A DNA stretch of 64,000 bases, taken from assembly GCA_944384815.1 (NCBI GenBank), contig CALWUW010000012.1, forward strand, positions 1 through 64,000. The letters run 5' to 3'. This document shows positions 16,939-25,723 of this stretch, one piece after another (the first letter of the stretch is position 1; every line of letters begins with the position of its first letter). This DNA is from an uncultured Clostridia bacterium (GTDB lineage Bacteria > Bacillota > Clostridia > Oscillospirales > Acutalibacteraceae). A program made the position numbers and the translations under genes. The notes under the pieces were generated by a model, which worked only from the letters and a program-made list of their open reading frames with translations, had not been told where the DNA came from and did no database searches.

Positions 16939-17014
16939 TGGTGCCTCCGGGCGGAATCGAACCACCGACACGGGGATTTTCAGTCCCCTGCTCTACCAAC
17001 TGAGCTACAGAGGC
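16939..17014 (-). tRNA. tRNA-Phe (GAA)
   Basis: Acceptor GCCTCTG paired to CGGAGGC, anticodon loop CTGAAAA (GAA), T-loop TTCGATT and encoded CCA. Confidence 0.96.
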
Positions 17015-17019
17015 AAGTA

Positions 17020-17096
17020 TGGCGACCCGGAACGGGCTCGAACCGTCGACCTCTAGCGTGACAGGCTAGCGTTCTAACCAACTGAACTACCGGGCC
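17020..17096 (-). tRNA. tRNA-Asp (GTC)
   Basis: Acceptor GGCCCGG paired to CCGGGTC (one G-T wobble), anticodon loop CTGTCAC (GTC), discriminator G and encoded CCA. Confidence 0.96.
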
Positions 17097-17102
17097 ATAC
17101 CA

Positions 17103-17179
17103 TGGTGGGAGTAATAGGACTCGAACCTATGACCCCCTGCTTGTAAGGCAGGTGCTCTAACCAGCTGAGCTATACTCCC
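17103..17179 (-). tRNA. tRNA-Val (TAC)
   Basis: Acceptor GGGAGTA/TACTCCC, anticodon loop CTTACAA (TAC), T-loop TTCGAGT and encoded CCA. It is the first gene of the tRNA transcript. Confidence 0.96.
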
Positions 17180-17224
17180 ATGTGTTGCTTCCCGCTTTCG
17201 CGGGGTTCATCAGCGACGTGTTAT

Positions 17225-17253
17225 ATAATACAACATCTCTTTCAGAATGTCAA
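17225..17253 (-). promoter_or_regulatory. Promoter of the tRNA cluster
   Basis: Minus-strand TTGACA (17248-17253), 17-base spacer, TATTAT (17225-17230); nearly consensus and about 45 bases before tRNA-Val. Confidence 0.85.
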
Positions 17254-17272
17254 CACTTTTTTAAGATTATTT

Positions 17273-18187
17273 TTACTTTTTCCTTTTTTTGGATATCTCC
17301 AAAAGATCCGCCTGGGAAAGCGTGTATTTTTTCCCGCAATATTGGCAGCAAACTTCCGCCGTACCGGTTTCCTCGGAAGCTAATCCCAGAAGCTCTTCCT
17401 GGGGCAGGGTAAGCAAAGCGGCTTCCACCCGTTCCCGGCTGCAGGGGCATACATACCCTACCTGGTATTCATCCAAAATCTCCATGTCAAATCCGGCAAA
17501 GGCCTTTTGACAAATTTCCTCGATGGTCATTCCTCCCGCCAGCATAGAGGTTATAGGAGGCAAAGTTTCCACATTTTTTTCCAGCTTTTCGTAGTCCTCC
17601 GGCAAAGCGCCCGGGAGCACCTGCAGCAACAGTCCTCCTGCCAAAACTTTCGTGGAATCGGTTTTATCCACTAAGACTCCCAAGGCAAAAACCGTAGGGA
17701 TCTGCTCGCTTTCCGCGTAATATCCCGTGAGATCTTCGGCAATTTCTCCGGAGCGAAGGCGCACCTGCCCCATATGAGGCTCCCCTTCTCCATAATCCCG
17801 GATCACGCCCAGCAAGCCATCCGCCCCAACCAGAGCTCCCACATCCAGCTTACCGTTTGGCTTCAGGGGCACATCCTCCTGGGGGTGGTCCATATACCCA
17901 CGGCAATTTCCGTTTCCGTCGGCAATGGCTACCAATGTCCCTGCCGGACCGCCGCCATTGATCTTCAACGTTATGGTGGCTCCTGTTTTTTTCAGCATGG
18001 AGCCCATAACGGAAGCGCCAGTAAGAAGCCTTCCCAAGGCCGCAGTAGCCGTGGGACTTGTATTGTGAATTTGCTGAGCGGTGGCCACCATATAGGTGGA
18101 ATCAATAGCCGCTGCCATAACAGCGCCATCCGCCGTGATACATCTGATGATCCGATCCACGATTTTATCCTCCAATTTTCTAATCAA
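17273..18187 (-). CDS. hslO: Hsp33 redox-regulated chaperonin
   Basis: 304-residue cytosolic holdase that becomes active when oxidised. The N-terminal chaperone domain includes GRLLTGASVMGSML and the GGGPAGTLVAIAD loop. The C-terminal zinc switch is C247-x-C249 and C281-x-x-C284 (VCPCS and CQYCG), all four cysteines present. Full family length. It lies just after (downstream of) the methyltransferase gene with 2 bases between, so they are likely co-transcribed. In an anaerobe it would protect proteins during oxidative exposure. Confidence 0.96.
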   Translation of the reverse strand: MIRKLEDKIVDRIIRCITADGAVMAAAIDSTYMVATAQQIHNTSPTATAALGRLLTGASVMGSMLKKTGATITLKINGGGPAGTLVAIADGNGNCRGYMDHPQEDVPLKPNGKLDVGALVGADGLLGVIRDYGEGEPHMGQVRLRSGEIAEDLTGYYAESEQIPTVFALGVLVDKTDSTKVLAGGLLLQVLPGALPEDYEKLEKNVETLPPITSMLAGGMTIEEICQKAFAGFDMEILDEYQVGYVCPCSRERVEAALLTLPQEELLGLASEETGTAEVCCQYCGKKYTLSQADLLEISKKRKK

Positions 18188-18189
18188 TC

Positions 18190-18969
18190 TTATGATCCTT
18201 TTTCTCCCGTTATTCCCGTTTCCAAAACTTCCGGCTTTTTTACGACAAAAACCAGGCGGTCCGTTGTAGGCGTCGGGGCGTCAAAGGTCATGGCCGCATA
18301 TAAAGCCTCTGCCTTCAGCCCGGCTGCTTCCAGCCATTCCCCGATCTTTTCAGCGGAATACGCTCTTTCGGAAAAATTCTCCGTGCTCCGGTGATAAACC
18401 CGGCCCTGACGCTCAAAAAAGTCCAAGGATATAGACACTCGGCAGGTTTTTTCCTCCAGGGTGTTCTGCCACACGCAGTATACATCTTCCATATCGTATA
18501 CAAAGGTCTGATTTCCCAAAATCTTTCTGTGTTTATATTCCGTATTTACATCGAAAACAAAATATCCTCCCGGATTCAAAAACAGTGAAACCTTCTGAAA
18601 GGTTTGCTGCACGTCTTTTTCACGGGTAAGATGATTCAAACTGTCCAATGTGCAAAACACCGTATCCACCGTGCCAAACAGATCCAAGGACTGCATTTTT
18701 TGGCATAAAAACAAAAGCTGCAGATTTTCCTCTGCAGCTTTTTGCTGCGCTTCCGATAGCATTTCCATGGAGGCATCTACACCGTACACATCCACGCCCC
18801 GTCTGGCCAATTCCAGGGTAAGGCTTCCTGTTCCGCAGGCCAGATCCAACGTCAGCCCCGGTTGATGTCCATGGCGGGCCAACACATCCAACAAATACTG
18901 CGCCTGCTGGGAATACGGAACATTTTGGGTAAGACGGTCATAATAGGAGGCAAATAAACTATAACTCAT
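18190..18969 (-). CDS. Class I SAM-dependent methyltransferase
   Basis: 259 residues from the ATG at 18969 (MSYSLFASYYDRLTQNV), preceded by AAAAAAGGCGTGAG. Motif I LDLACGTGSLTLELA binds SAM; VYGVDASMEMLSEA carries the acidic ribose-binding residue; DTVFCTLDSLNHL is motif II. The opening YxxFAxYYDxL is typical of the YqeM-like Firmicute group. The substrate is unknown. It begins 4 bases after yerC and is followed at 2 bases by hslO, so these three form an operon. Confidence 0.85.
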   Translation of the reverse strand: MSYSLFASYYDRLTQNVPYSQQAQYLLDVLARHGHQPGLTLDLACGTGSLTLELARRGVDVYGVDASMEMLSEAQQKAAEENLQLLFLCQKMQSLDLFGTVDTVFCTLDSLNHLTREKDVQQTFQKVSLFLNPGGYFVFDVNTEYKHRKILGNQTFVYDMEDVYCVWQNTLEEKTCRVSISLDFFERQGRVYHRSTENFSERAYSAEKIGEWLEAAGLKAEALYAAMTFDAPTPTTDRLVFVVKKPEVLETGITGEKGS

Positions 18970-18973
18970 GAAC

Positions 18974-19273
18974 TCACGCCTTTTTTGTCTGCTCCATGCG
19001 GCCAAATACCAACTCATATCCGTCACAGCCGTAATTGAGAGAACGATTCACACGGCTGATGGTGGCCGTGGAGGCGCCTGTCTCGGCTACAATATCGCTG
19101 TATACCCGTTTGGTGCTGAGCATATGGGCCACCACTAAACGCTGAGACATTGCCTTCAGTTCCGGAACCGTGCAAAGGTCTTCAAAAAAATTATAGCACT
19201 CCTCTACCGTTTCCAAGGACAAAATCGCTTTGAACAGAAAGTCCGTATTGCTGTCTTTTAATTTCGAATTCAT
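18974..19273 (-). CDS. YerC/YecD-family TrpR-like DNA-binding protein
   Basis: 99 residues starting at the ATG at 19273 with GGGAGGTT upstream. The TrpR-superfamily helix-turn-helix is readable as YSDIVAETGASTATISRVNRSL. PELKAMSQRLVVAHML is the dimerisation stretch typical of the YerC/YecD group. It heads the yerC-methyltransferase-hslO operon and has its own promoter. Target genes are unknown; the residues that bind tryptophan in TrpR are not evident. Family assignment is firm, function is not. Confidence 0.88.
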   Translation of the reverse strand: MNSKLKDSNTDFLFKAILSLETVEECYNFFEDLCTVPELKAMSQRLVVAHMLSTKRVYSDIVAETGASTATISRVNRSLNYGCDGYELVFGRMEQTKKA

Positions 19274-19305
19274 ACACTGAACCTCCCGTATTTTATCTAT
19301 ATAAA

Positions 19306-19334
19306 ATAGTATCACAGAAAAGCCTAAAAGTAAA
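19306..19334 (-). promoter_or_regulatory. Promoter of the yerC operon
   Basis: Minus-strand TTTACT (19329-19334), 17-base spacer, TACTAT (19306-19311), about 30 bases before the yerC start. Its -35 overlaps the end of the plsY terminator. Confidence 0.6.
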
Positions 19335-19360
19335 GCGGCAGGAATTTACTCCCGCCGCTT
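19333..19360 (-). terminator. Terminator after plsY
   Basis: AAGCGGCGGG pairs with CCTGCCGCTT (one mismatch) followed by TACTTTTAGG on the minus strand; modest T tract. Confidence 0.6.
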
Positions 19361-19410
19361 ATGTAAAAAACACATCTTGATCTTTTGGCTTTTTGCCTTT
19401 TCAAAAATCA

Positions 19411-20115
19411 TTAGGATTTTTTCTTAATGGTGATCTTCTTTTCCGTACCTTGGCGGATCCGCTGGATGTTAGAACGATGCTTCCAGATCAAAATTCCCGC
19501 CTGCAGGGATCCAATTACGAAGGTTAAAATCACATAAAACAGCGTAACTTCATGTTTCCAGCAGTAGGCAATCCCCAGATTAAAAATCAGCGTACAGATG
19601 GGATAGGAGGCCGCTGCGCAAATGGAGGAAAGAGAAACAATTTTGGAGATCAAAAAGACAACAATAAACACTACAATTACCAGAATGAACGAACGCCAAT
19701 CAATCAAAGCGATAATCGCCCAACTGGTAAGGACCCCTTTTCCACCCTTAAACCCAAAATAAAGGGGATAAATGTGCCCCATCACGCAGAAAAACCCGGA
19801 AAGGTAGGCGCCAAACTGGATCAGTTCAAATTCGCTGACCATTCCCACAGCGGAAGGAACCGCCAAATATTGAAATAAAAGCTTTCCCAGAAAGACCGAG
19901 AGAACGCCCTTGGCAAAATCAAATACAAACGTGCAGACAGCCGCTTTAACACCTACCGAACGCAGCACATTGGTAGCGCCTGCATTTCCGCTTCCCATGC
20001 TCCGAATGTCTTTTTGATGGTCAAAAAGCTTGGTAAACAAAATGGAAAAACTCACGCTGCCCAGAAGATAGGAAATAACCGCCGCCAAAACACCGGCAAG
20101 AATAATGTTACTCAT
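19411..20115 (-). CDS. plsY: Acyl-phosphate:glycerol-3-phosphate acyltransferase PlsY
   Basis: 234-residue integral membrane enzyme making lysophosphatidic acid from acyl-phosphate and glycerol-3-phosphate. Motifs on the cytosolic loops are GSGNAGATNVLRS (about 42-54), a second loop around FGFKGGKGV and a third with SLSSIC. Five membrane spans are visible, and the C-terminus is strongly basic (KKITIKKKS). It follows der by about 20 bases, so der-plsY is probably one transcript, as in many Firmicutes. Confidence 0.96.
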   Translation of the reverse strand: MSNIILAGVLAAVISYLLGSVSFSILFTKLFDHQKDIRSMGSGNAGATNVLRSVGVKAAVCTFVFDFAKGVLSVFLGKLLFQYLAVPSAVGMVSEFELIQFGAYLSGFFCVMGHIYPLYFGFKGGKGVLTSWAIIALIDWRSFILVIVVFIVVFLISKIVSLSSICAAASYPICTLIFNLGIAYCWKHEVTLFYVILTFVIGSLQAGILIWKHRSNIQRIRQGTEKKITIKKKS

Positions 20116-20135
20116 TACAGCTTTCTCCTTTTTCT

Positions 20136-21467
20136 TTATTTATCGCCTTTTTCGCCTCGTTCCCGAATAATAAAGCGAATAGGTGTGCCTTCCAGACCGA
20201 ACACTTCCCGAATTCGGTTTTCCAGATAGCGCTGATAGGAAAAATGAAACAATTCCGCTGAATTTACAAAGCAGACAAATGTGGGAGGCTTGGTGGAAGC
20301 CTGGGTCATGTAGTAGATTTTCAGCCGTCTTCCTTTGTCCGTAGGAGGCTGGACCCGTGCCGTAGCCTGAGCCAGCACATCGTTCAACATGCCTGTGGCA
20401 ATGCGCATGGCGTTGGAGTTGGCCACATGCTTGATAAGATCAAAAAGCCGTTCTACCCTCTGCCCTGTTTTTACGGAAATAAATAAAAATGGTGCGTAAG
20501 ACATAAAGGAAAAATCTTTTTCCAGCTTGGCTCGGTATTCCTGCATGGTCTGCGTATCTTTTTCAATGGCGTCCCATTTGTTTACCACAATGACACAGCC
20601 TTTTCCTGCCTCATGGGCAAGACCCGCCACTTTGGAATCCTGATCCGTAAATCCCACAGCGGCGTCAATCATAATTACACACACATCCGCCCGTTCAATG
20701 GCCATCTGCGCCCGAAGAATGCTGTATTTCTCAATAGCGTTGTCAATTTTATTTTTCCGGCGGATCCCGGCCGTATCGATCAGGGTAAAGGATCCATATT
20801 GATTGTCCACTTGAGTATCAATAGCATCCCGGGTGGTTCCCGCAATATCCGAAACGATACACCGTTCTTCACCGGTAATCCGGTTGATCAAAGAGCTTTT
20901 TCCCACATTGGGCTTTCCGATGATAGCTACACGGATCCGCTCTCCGTCTTCCTCTTCTTCCGTCTCCGCAGGAAGGTATTCCAGCACCCGATCCAGAAGG
21001 TCTCCCGTTCCATGGCCGTGCACGGAAGAAACCTGAACCGGATCTCCCAGGCCTAAATTATAGAATTCGTAAAATTCTGCCGGAGGATCTCCCACAGTAT
21101 CGCACTTGTTTACACAGAGCACCACCGGGCGCCCGCTTTTCAGCAGCATAGCCGCCACATCCGCATCCGTAGCCACCAATCCGGCCCGCAGATCCGTCAC
21201 AAAAATAATGGCATCCGCTCCGTCAATGGCCAACTGCGCCTGAGCTCGCATTTGAGAAAGGATCACATCCCCAGAAGACAGCTCGATTCCTCCCGTATCC
21301 ACTACGGAAAAGGAACGCCCTCTCCATTCACAGTCCCCATAAATTCGATCCCGGGTCACACCGGGGGTATCTTCCACAATAGAAAGCCGTTCTCCAACCA
21401 ACTTATTGAACAACGTGGATTTTCCCACATTGGGTCTTCCTACAATCGCTACGACCGGTTTAGCCAT
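20136..21467 (-). CDS. der: Ribosome assembly GTPase Der (EngA)
   Basis: 443 residues from the ATG at 21467, with GGAGGTGAGCAGG just ahead. Two tandem G domains: GRPNVGKS (about 8-15) with DTPG and NKCD, and GKPNVGKS (about 184-191) with DTAG and NKWD, followed by a KH-like C-terminal domain. It is essential for 50S maturation. The start overlaps the DUF512 gene end by 8 bases. Identification is certain. Confidence 0.98.
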   Translation of the reverse strand: MAKPVVAIVGRPNVGKSTLFNKLVGERLSIVEDTPGVTRDRIYGDCEWRGRSFSVVDTGGIELSSGDVILSQMRAQAQLAIDGADAIIFVTDLRAGLVATDADVAAMLLKSGRPVVLCVNKCDTVGDPPAEFYEFYNLGLGDPVQVSSVHGHGTGDLLDRVLEYLPAETEEEEDGERIRVAIIGKPNVGKSSLINRITGEERCIVSDIAGTTRDAIDTQVDNQYGSFTLIDTAGIRRKNKIDNAIEKYSILRAQMAIERADVCVIMIDAAVGFTDQDSKVAGLAHEAGKGCVIVVNKWDAIEKDTQTMQEYRAKLEKDFSFMSYAPFLFISVKTGQRVERLFDLIKHVANSNAMRIATGMLNDVLAQATARVQPPTDKGRRLKIYYMTQASTKPPTFVCFVNSAELFHFSYQRYLENRIREVFGLEGTPIRFIIRERGEKGDK

Positions 21468-22791
21468 CCTGCTCACCTCCTGTGATCGCATTTAAGAGTT
21501 CATAACCATCCTGAGAAACGCCGCGAACCTTAATCCGCAGCTCCTCCTCTACCTGATGAAGTGTTACATCATCCAAAAAAACATCCTCGCCGTGGCGCAG
21601 CATCACTCCGGGAAGCAGCAATTCCTCTCCCAGATCTTTACCGGACAGCTGATCAATCAGATCTCTGCCGGTAATCAGCCCCGCTACAGTGATTTGTTCA
21701 CCGAAAAAGTGATTCACTATTGGAATCACCTTACAGGTTAGATTATGACATTTTGCCCGTAATTCGTCAAGTAAATTATCCAAAAACGGCGCCGCTGCCG
21801 TTCCCGTGGCAATGGTGACGTTTCGAGGAGAAGGCAAAGCCAACCCTTCTTCCGGAGAAAGATCTTCCAGGGCGCTCAAAAACTCCTGCTTTAAATTGGC
21901 GATCAAGCCCACGCCATTCTCCAGCTGGTCAAAATCGCCATAAAACGCCGCATCCGGAATGGGGCGCTCTGCTTTAAGATAAAATTCATCCGCCGCGTAG
22001 CACACCCGGTTCCCATATTTCTCCAGCATTTCCTTCCCTTTGGCTTCCACCAAATCCAGCACTTCTCCTGCCGTTTCTTTTGTATACGGCGTTAAAGGAT
22101 ACAGCCCTTCCCGATATTTTGTAAGCCCCACAGGAACCAAGGCTATACTTTGCACGGAAGGATACAGGGGCAAAAGATCCCCCAAAGTTCTCTCCAGCTC
22201 CGCGCCGTCGTTGATCCCCGGGCAAAGCACCAGCTGACAATTCAGCTTGATCCCCGCCTCCGCCAAACGGTACAGAATCTGCAAAGATTCCCCGGCAAAT
22301 CGATTGTTCATCATTTTCACACGGAGCTCCGGGTTTGTAGTATGCACAGAAATATTGATGGGGCTGATATGCATTTTCAGGATGCGGTCTACTTCCCGCT
22401 GGCTTAAATTGGTCAGCGTAACGTAGTTTCCAAATAAAAAGGAAAGACGGGAATCATCATCCTTAAAGTACAGGCTCTCCCGCAGCCCTTTGGGAAGCTG
22501 GTCGATAAAGCAAAAGATACACTGATTCCGGCAGGAATGCTGCCGGTCCATCAGATAGGTCTCAAACACAAGCCCTATGGACTGGTATTCTCCTTTATGG
22601 ATCTCTACGGTTCTTTTATCTCCTTTACTGTTTTCCAGAGAAATAGAGAGCTTTGTACTAATCTCGTAAAAGCGATAATCCAGAACGTCGTAAATATCGT
22701 TTCCGTTCATGGAGATCAGCGTTTCTCCCGCCTGAATCCCGGCTTTTTCCGCCGCGCTGGAAGGCTCTACCGCGTATATTTTTACAGACAT
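21460..22791 (-). CDS. DUF512 protein: PDZ domain plus radical-SAM-like cluster
   Basis: 443 residues starting at the ATG at 22791 (MSVKIYAVEP). An N-terminal PDZ-like segment (about 1-60, SSAAEKAGIQAGETLISMNG) is followed by a radical-SAM cluster C87-x3-C91-x2-C94 in CRNQCIFCFIDQ, then the DUF512 domain. This protein is conserved in Clostridia and nearly always encoded next to der. Its reaction is unknown. The gene overlaps der by 8 bases, suggesting a linked role around ribosome assembly. No alternative function is apparent. Confidence 0.88.
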   Translation of the reverse strand: MSVKIYAVEPSSAAEKAGIQAGETLISMNGNDIYDVLDYRFYEISTKLSISLENSKGDKRTVEIHKGEYQSIGLVFETYLMDRQHSCRNQCIFCFIDQLPKGLRESLYFKDDDSRLSFLFGNYVTLTNLSQREVDRILKMHISPINISVHTTNPELRVKMMNNRFAGESLQILYRLAEAGIKLNCQLVLCPGINDGAELERTLGDLLPLYPSVQSIALVPVGLTKYREGLYPLTPYTKETAGEVLDLVEAKGKEMLEKYGNRVCYAADEFYLKAERPIPDAAFYGDFDQLENGVGLIANLKQEFLSALEDLSPEEGLALPSPRNVTIATGTAAAPFLDNLLDELRAKCHNLTCKVIPIVNHFFGEQITVAGLITGRDLIDQLSGKDLGEELLLPGVMLRHGEDVFLDDVTLHQVEEELRIKVRGVSQDGYELLNAITGGEQDG

Positions 22792-22845
22792 GAAAATCAC
22801 CGTCCTTACTGCTTACGAAAAGCTGCAACGTACACAACGTAAAAA

Positions 22846-22872
22846 AATAGAGAAGGATTTCTCCTTCTCCAT
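22846..22872 (-). terminator. Terminator after rpmF
   Basis: GGAGAAGGA pairs with TCCTTCTC and is followed by TATTTTTTT on the minus strand. Confidence 0.8.
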
Positions 22873-22892
22873 TCTTCCGAACCTGAAGAAAA

Positions 22893-23075
22893 TTAAGCTT
22901 CCTTCTTAATCACTTCTCTGCCGTTATAGTAGCCGCAAGCGCTGCATACTCTGTGAGGAGACTTGAACTCCCCGCACTTGGGACATCTCATCAAAGCCGG
23001 AGCTTCCAGTTTCCAAACGTTGGAACGTCTTTTATTCTGCCGCGCGCTGGATACTTTTCTCTTGGGTACCGCCAT
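22893..23075 (-). CDS. rpmF: 50S ribosomal protein L32
   Basis: 60 residues, MAVPKRKVSSARQNKRRS start and zinc-ribbon cysteines CPKCGEF...CSACGYY, so it is the zinc-binding (C+) form. It sits 23 bases after the DUF177 gene, the usual bacterial arrangement. Confidence 0.98.
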   Translation of the reverse strand: MAVPKRKVSSARQNKRRSNVWKLEAPALMRCPKCGEFKSPHRVCSACGYYNGREVIKKEA

Positions 23076-23098
23076 GTCAGCACCTCCTTATGCTAGTG

Positions 23099-23596
23099 CT
23101 AATCTATCAGTTGTCTGAGAACCTCCAAACGAGGATCGACCTGATGCAAATTACAGCCGCAGGAGCCATGATTCAAGTTCTGCCCGCAAGACGGACACAG
23201 CCCTTTACAATCTTCCCTGCATAAAAACTTCATAGGGATTTCCAGAAGAACATCTCCCCGGAAAAGCTCGTCCAGATCCAAGGATTCACCTTCCACCCGG
23301 ATGTACTCTTCCTCATCCTCCTCGTTTTCCAAACTTGTCACCAAGAGATGGGAAAACGAATAGGACTCATGCCGCTGTATCTCGTCCATACAGCGATCAC
23401 AAGACACGGAAAGGTCAAATTCCGCCTTTGCTTTCAGCTGCACACTGCCTGCCCGGGATGTGGCCTCTCCCTTCACTTCCACCGGAGATGCAAAGGGACA
23501 CACACCGCTGAGCTCTACTCCGGAAAGGTCCATCTGAAATGAAAAAGGAATGGAAACAATCTCCCCGGAAAACAATTTCTTTAGTTCAAGACGCAT
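23099..23596 (-). CDS. DUF177 (YceD-like) rRNA-accumulation protein
   Basis: 165 residues from the ATG at 23596 (MRLELKKLFSGE) with a GAGGT site. The domain has the CDRCMDEI pair near the middle and a C-terminal CREDCKGLCPSCGQNLN cysteine cluster, which likely holds zinc. YceD proteins affect 23S rRNA levels in E. coli and plants. It is co-transcribed with rpmF from a consensus promoter at 23623-23651. Molecular activity is not known. Confidence 0.9.
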   Translation of the reverse strand: MRLELKKLFSGEIVSIPFSFQMDLSGVELSGVCPFASPVEVKGEATSRAGSVQLKAKAEFDLSVSCDRCMDEIQRHESYSFSHLLVTSLENEEDEEEYIRVEGESLDLDELFRGDVLLEIPMKFLCREDCKGLCPSCGQNLNHGSCGCNLHQVDPRLEVLRQLID

Positions 23597-23622
23597 AATA
23601 TACCTCGACACTACATTGGTCT

Positions 23623-23651
23623 ATTATATAGGTCCAACGCAGATTTGTCAA
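23623..23651 (-). promoter_or_regulatory. Consensus sigma-A promoter of DUF177-rpmF
   Basis: Minus-strand TTGACA (23646-23651), 17-base spacer, TATAAT (23623-23628): both hexamers are perfect, as expected for a ribosomal-protein operon. Confidence 0.92.
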
Positions 23652-23678
23652 TAGAATTTTTCGAAAAAAACGCAAAAG

Positions 23679-23716
23679 ATGCTGCCGAAACCATCCCGCT
23701 CCGGCAGCATTTTTTA
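23679..23716 (-). terminator. Hairpin terminator after the P-loop gene
   Basis: ATGCTGCCG pairs with CGGCAGCAT across a 14-base loop. The T tract is stronger on the plus strand (TTTTTT) than on the minus (CTTTTGCG), so it may work mainly against read-through in both directions. Confidence 0.6.
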
Positions 23717-23746
23717 GCTACGGAAAAGTGCCTGTTTTATCAGCCC

Positions 23747-24163
23747 TTAAACGATTTCCGCTACGGCTTTGACGCCTTCCGGCAGTTCTTCCGGCGTCAG
23801 GGAAACCAACTGGGTAATTTTAATGTTGGCCTGCTCCGCCAGAGCATTCAGCTTCTCCATATATTTCTGGAGAACTTCCGGATCCGAGCCGATGATCTTC
23901 AGCGTGGAATCAATGAAAATATCCGTCACGTCGTAATTGCCTGCGCAGATACCGCAAACAAAGCCATACATGGCGTCCGCTCCGGAAATGCCGTACGCGT
24001 CAGAGTCCACCAAACGGGCCTGATGGGAAATATCATACGTAAGTTTCAAACCTTTTTCTATTACGATAACATTGCCGTCCGAAAGCCGTACAGCTTCATT
24101 GGCGCGCTCAATCAATTTCTTTGTTTTGCCGGAACCTTTTTTACCAACGATAAGAGTGATCAT
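23747..24163 (-). CDS. Small P-loop NTPase of unknown role
   Basis: 138 residues with an N-terminal Walker A GKKGSGKTKKL (about 7-17) and a possible Walker B TDIFIDSTLKI (around 85). It contains no membrane segment. Similar short ATPases are conserved in Clostridia and sometimes annotated as twitching-motility-like, but no pilus genes are nearby. It lies about 57 bases downstream of pgi on the same strand. The role is unknown; nucleotide binding is well supported. Confidence 0.72.
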   Translation of the reverse strand: MITLIVGKKGSGKTKKLIERANEAVRLSDGNVIVIEKGLKLTYDISHQARLVDSDAYGISGADAMYGFVCGICAGNYDVTDIFIDSTLKIIGSDPEVLQKYMEKLNALAEQANIKITQLVSLTPEELPEGVKAVAEIV

Positions 24164-24220
24164 TTTATCTCCCCCTGTTTTATATTTATCCGCAAAAGCG
24201 GACGGGATTCCTTTGTTTGT

Positions 24221-25561
24221 TTATTCCGAAAGCCGCGCTTCCAGCGCCTCTTTCTGGGATTCATAACCCGGTTTGCCCAACAGCGCAAACATATTCTTCT
24301 TATAGCTTTCCACACCCGGCTGATCGAAGGGATTGATTCCCGTCATGTATCCGGAGATGGCACAGGCCTTTTCAAAGAAATAGATCATATATCCCAAAGT
24401 GTCTTCCGAAAAATCCGGTGCTTCCAAAACCACATTGGGAACGCCGCCGTCCGTATGCGCCAGGACCGTTCCCTCAAAAGCCTTGCGGTTAATGTAAGAA
24501 ATGGACTTTCCTTCCAGGAAATTGAGCCCGTCTACATTTTCGGGATCTTTTCCCATGTAGATCTCTTCTTTGGCTTTATCGAACAGCACAACCGTTTCCA
24601 TTAAATTGCGCTTTCCTTGCTGGATATACTGCCCCATGGAGTGGAGGTCCGTAGAGAATACGCAGGAAGCCGGGAAAAGACCTTTTCCGTCTTTGCCTTC
24701 GCTTTCACCGTAAAGCTGCTTCCACCATTCGCACATCATGGTAAAGCAGGGCTCATACGCCACCAAAATTTCCGTTTCTTTTCCTTTGCGGCTGAGGATA
24801 TTCCGAATCGCCGCGTATTTGTAGCAATCGTTCTTCTCCAGATCCGGCTCTGCCAGCTCCTTCTCCGCTTTGGCAGCACCGGCCATCAAAGCTTCGATAT
24901 CCGCCCCCGCAACGGCAATGGGCAGCAGCCCTACCGCCGTCAGCACGGAATACCGGCCGCCCACGTCATCCGGCACCACAAAAGTTTCATAACCTTCCCG
25001 GTCCGCCAGCTGCTTCAAAGTTCCTTTGGCACGATCCGTGGTGCAATAGATCCGCTTTCTGGCTTCCTCTTTGCCATATTTTTTCTCCAACAGCTCCCGG
25101 AATACCCGGAAAGCGATGGCCGGCTCCGTTGTGGTTCCGGACTTGGAGATCATATTGATGGAAACGTTCTTCCCTTCACAGATCCGCAGAAGCTCGCCTA
25201 AAGCGGAAGAACTGATGCTGTTTCCAGCAAAATAAATGTCCGGCGTATCTTTCTTAAGAGCGTTATATTGATTGGATTTCAGAAACTCAATAGCTGCCCG
25301 GGCACCCAAATAGGAACCTCCGATACCGATTACCACAAACACATCCGTATCGGACTGGATTTTCTTGGCCGCCGCCTGGATACGGGAAAATTCTTCTTTA
25401 TCATAGTCCGTAGGCAAATGCAGCCATCCCAGAAAATCATTTCCCAGCCCTGTTCCCTCATGAAGCATTTCATGGGCCAACCGAACCTGGGGAGCGATAG
25501 CAATATACTCTTCCTCACGAATAAAGCCGGATACATATCGGGCATTTATTTTTACGGACAT
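24221..25561 (-). CDS. pgi: Glucose-6-phosphate isomerase
   Basis: 446 residues from the ATG at 25561 ([13 protein letters not shown]), with GGAGGAATGTAAG ahead. It interconverts glucose-6-P and fructose-6-P. Family signatures: [32 protein letters not shown], the [20 protein letters not shown] stretch and the C-terminal [14 protein letters not shown] with the catalytic Lys. The short Firmicute form (about 450) rather than the 550-residue enterobacterial form. It has its own promoter. Confidence 0.98.
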   Translation of the reverse strand: MSVKINARYVSGFIREEEYIAIAPQVRLAHEMLHEGTGLGNDFLGWLHLPTDYDKEEFSRIQAAAKKIQSDTDVFVVIGIGGSYLGARAAIEFLKSNQYNALKKDTPDIYFAGNSISSSALGELLRICEGKNVSINMISKSGTTTEPAIAFRVFRELLEKKYGKEEARKRIYCTTDRAKGTLKQLADREGYETFVVPDDVGGRYSVLTAVGLLPIAVAGADIEALMAGAAKAEKELAEPDLEKNDCYKYAAIRNILSRKGKETEILVAYEPCFTMMCEWWKQLYGESEGKDGKGLFPASCVFSTDLHSMGQYIQQGKRNLMETVVLFDKAKEEIYMGKDPENVDGLNFLEGKSISYINRKAFEGTVLAHTDGGVPNVVLEAPDFSEDTLGYMIYFFEKACAISGYMTGINPFDQPGVESYKKNMFALLGKPGYESQKEALEARLSE

Positions 25562-25659
25562 CTTACATTCCTCCTGCGCTTTCCTCCCGTGTACAGAATG
25601 CTTTCCACAGGAAATAAAGTCCATTCTGTCACATAAGAGATTGGTAATTCTATGGTTTC

Positions 25660-25688
25660 ATTTTACAATACACGCCTTGTATTTGCAA
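25660..25688 (-). promoter_or_regulatory. Putative pgi promoter
   Basis: Minus-strand TTGCAA (25683-25688), 17-base spacer, TAAAAT (25660-25665), about 95 bases before the pgi start. Confidence 0.55.
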
Positions 25689-25723
25689 GAAATTTTCGGC
25701 AAAATTTATATTTTTTTTATTTT

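Noticed and set aside
16727..17056. A 109-codon plus-strand open frame across the tRNA cluster
   Set aside because: It is the antisense of four tRNA genes; translated tRNA antisense gives the typical false RxxPDLNWG-like peptides.
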